Assembly: GCA_030630935.1 (NCBI GenBank)
Contig: DAOVMD010000141.1
Span: forward strand, 1 to 7,413
From: Candidatus Mcinerneyibacteriota bacterium
Lineage (GTDB): Bacteria > AUK180 > JAQVHJ01
Reading direction: 5' to 3'
Length of the DNA stretch: 7,413 nt
Shown here: positions 6,157-7,413 of the stretch, piece by piece
How the letters are laid out: each line of letters starts with the position of its first letter
Numbering within the stretch: position 1 is the stretch's first letter
The notes under the pieces: model-generated
What the model saw: only the letters and a program-made list of their open reading frames with translations
Told to the model about the DNA's origin: nothing
Database searches by the model: none
Translations under genes and position numbers: made by a program

Positions 6157-6295
6157 AATAGTCTTAGTAGGATTTTCTATTGAAAAACTTGCGATAACTT
6201 ATTTCTATTTTTTTCTCAACAGCAGTGACTATTCATCCAAACATTTTTCGGTATTAATTAAAATTAACACAGAAAAATTACTCAAACCTCCCTGG

Positions 6296-7413
6296 TCATT
6301 CTGACCTTCCATACTTATAAACCAAATCCGTACTACTATCAACTGCATATATATTGCCTTGCGAATCGATACCAATTGCATATATAGAAGTTAATCCCGA
6401 ACAAACCTCACCTAAATAATTACCTGTTGAATTATAAATTCTTATCGTATTAAGATCGTGGTCAGAGAAAAATATAATATTATTCTTTTTATTTATAGCA
6501 ATTTCATCCGGATAATAGACTGACCAAGACATAATAAAATTTCCATTTGAATCATATTTCGAAATTAATTTGGAGTTTACACTTGCAACATAAACATTAT
6601 CTTTACCATCAATTGCCATTGATTTTGAATTTGTTTCTATGCTCCAGCTTGTTATATAAACTCCTTGAGAAGTATATTTTTTTATCTTTGCATCCTGGTA
6701 ATCAAGAACATATACATTATCTATGCTATCCACGTCAATAGACATTGGTTTTTGAAATTGATTATTACCTGATCCTGAGCTGCCCCAGGTCAAAACAAAA
6801 TTCCCTTGAACGTTAAATTTCTGAATTCGATCGTTTCCAGAGTCGGTAATATATATATTACCTCCGCTATCAATTGCGATATCAATAGGATCATCAAACT
6901 CACCATCACCGGTTCCAGATACTCCCCAGGTTTTTAAAAATGTCCCATCTAATGCAAATTTTATAACACAATCTTTAACAAAATCTACTATAAAAATATT
7001 TCGTCCTGAACATTCAGCTCCATATGAAAGTTGAAACTGACCGGGTCCGGAACCACCCCAAGATTTTATAAATTCAAATTCATATTTCAAATATCCGTAA
7101 TCCGATGTGCTGAGTTCACTGAACCCAAAGTTAAATGCATAGGCTTTAACTTTATAGAAATATGTCGCCCCCACATCAATACTACTATCTTCATAGCTCA
7201 CGTTGGAAGAATATCCAATGTCGGAATAGGTTCCGGTTGAGGTTAAAGCTCGATAAATATAGTAGTTATCCGCACCATTAACCGCGTCCCAGGTAATGGT
7301 AATCTGGTTATTATCCGTACCATTAGTCGCCGCAATGTTCTGAGGGGTAGTGAAAACAGTGTACCCGGTATCGTAAATACTGTATGCACTGGTCTCAGGA
7401 ACTGTATTTCTCC
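6296..7413 (-). CDS. C-terminal part of an FN3 / six-bladed NHL-repeat protein (5' end outside window)
   Basis: The frame is open from the right edge (first full codon at 7411) to the TGA at 6296-6298, giving 371 visible residues. Residues 1-17 end in YDTGY and look like the tail of a preceding FN3 domain. Residues 23-107 are a complete fibronectin type III domain (Trp41, NYYIYRA at 49-55, Tyr73, TYFYKVKAY at 83-91) ending SDYGY, so the FN3 repeats appear to be tandem with a period of 90 residues. Residues about 110-371 are six NHL-type blades with the pattern GNIYITDSGNDRIQKF..GNFVLTWG (cores near 137, 184, 231, 271, 310 and 352). The first strand (EFEFIKSWG) probably closes the last blade. 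The chain ends three residues after the last blade, with no sorting domain. A GTG at 7201 is not the start, because the FN3 domain runs through it. It is probably a large secreted or surface adhesion/binding protein, transcribed toward the lipoprotein cluster. Confidence 0.92.
   Translation of the reverse strand, partial: RNTVPETSAYSIYDTGYTVFTTPQNIAATNGTDNNQITITWDAVNGADNYYIYRALTSTGTYSDIGYSSNVSYEDSSIDVGATYFYKVKAYAFNFGFSELSTSDYGYLKYEFEFIKSWGGSGPGQFQLSYGAECSGRNIFIVDFVKDCVIKFALDGTFLKTWGVSGTGDGEFDDPIDIAIDSGGNIYITDSGNDRIQKFNVQGNFVLTWGSSGSGNNQFQKPMSIDVDSIDNVYVLDYQDAKIKKYTSQGVYITSWSIETNSKSMAIDGKDNVYVASVNSKLISKYDSNGNFIMSWSVYYPDEIAINKKNNIIFFSDHDLNTIRIYNSTGNYLGEVCSGLTSIYAIGIDSQGNIYAVDSSTDLVYKYGRSE

Larger units (their letters stand above)
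6027..6295. other. Noncoding gap between convergent genes
   Basis: This gap separates the ends of lipoprotein B and the minus-strand FN3/NHL gene. It holds three small inverted repeats (6049-6070, AT-only ends; 6099-6118; 6138-6156) and AT-rich filler. Read on the minus strand, the part from about 6143 down to 6099 begins TTGTCATTGCGG and looks like a decayed dispersed repeat. No convincing gene is present: an open frame at 6110-6304 has no ribosome site and no recognisable protein features. Confidence 0.6.

Noticed and set aside
6110-6304. A 64-codon plus-strand open frame in the convergent gap
   Set aside because: There is no ribosome site, the composition is typical of noncoding AT-rich DNA, and it overlaps the decayed repeat and the end of the minus-strand FN3/NHL gene.
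6294-6306. GGTCA-TTC-TGACC hairpin over the stop codon of the NHL gene as a terminator
   Set aside because: The stem is only 5 bp and no T-run follows directly on the minus strand; the nearest T-rich stretch is about 20 bases on.
7199-7201. GTG at 7201 as the start of the NHL protein
   Set aside because: The frame is open to the window edge and the upstream 70 residues complete an FN3 domain that spans this codon. There is no reason to start in mid-domain.

Overview
The window looks like chromosomal DNA of an AT-rich, Gram-negative, uncultured-type bacterium. The evidence is two lipoproteins with an NPFDP motif just after the lipidated cysteine, a PEGA-domain Ser/Thr kinase, a DUF5683-like membrane protein and a tandem FN3/NHL surface protein. 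This mix fits the FCB-side candidate phyla (Cloacimonadota is my best guess, Fibrobacterota/Marinimicrobia-like lineages are alternatives). There is no rRNA or other marker gene, so the taxonomy is inference only.

Layout. Positions 1-460 are noncoding and rich in inverted repeats, including a 16-bp perfect palindrome inside what looks like a dispersed intergenic repeat. A near-consensus sigma70 promoter (461-489) precedes four plus-strand genes: a transmembrane Ser/Thr kinase with five extracytoplasmic PEGA domains (530-3103), a secreted/membrane TPR + DUF5683-like protein (3166-3972), and two paralogous lipoproteins (4018-4974 and 5043-6026). The gaps are 62, 45 and 68 bp, so the four could be one operon, with a possible internal promoter before gene 2. 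Positions 6027-6295 are a convergent noncoding gap with weak hairpins and a decayed repeat. Positions 6296 to the window end carry, on the minus strand, the C-terminal part of a large FN3 + six-bladed NHL propeller protein whose start lies outside the window.

How the genes may work together (inference). The kinase has a cytoplasmic catalytic domain, a TPR-like segment, one membrane helix and a long PEGA rod reaching into the periplasm. The next gene adds another TPR protein in the envelope, and the two lipoproteins put a carboxypeptidase-regulatory-like beta-sandwich plus a divergent beta-rich C-terminal domain on the outer membrane. Together they could be an envelope-sensing or surface-binding module with a cytoplasmic kinase output. 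I know of no described system with exactly this composition, but the sequence does not prove functional linkage.

The most striking DNA-level signal is an 81-bp block shared by the two lipoprotein genes with a single silent difference. It encodes an identical 27-residue membrane-proximal tether, while the sequence on both sides has diverged strongly.
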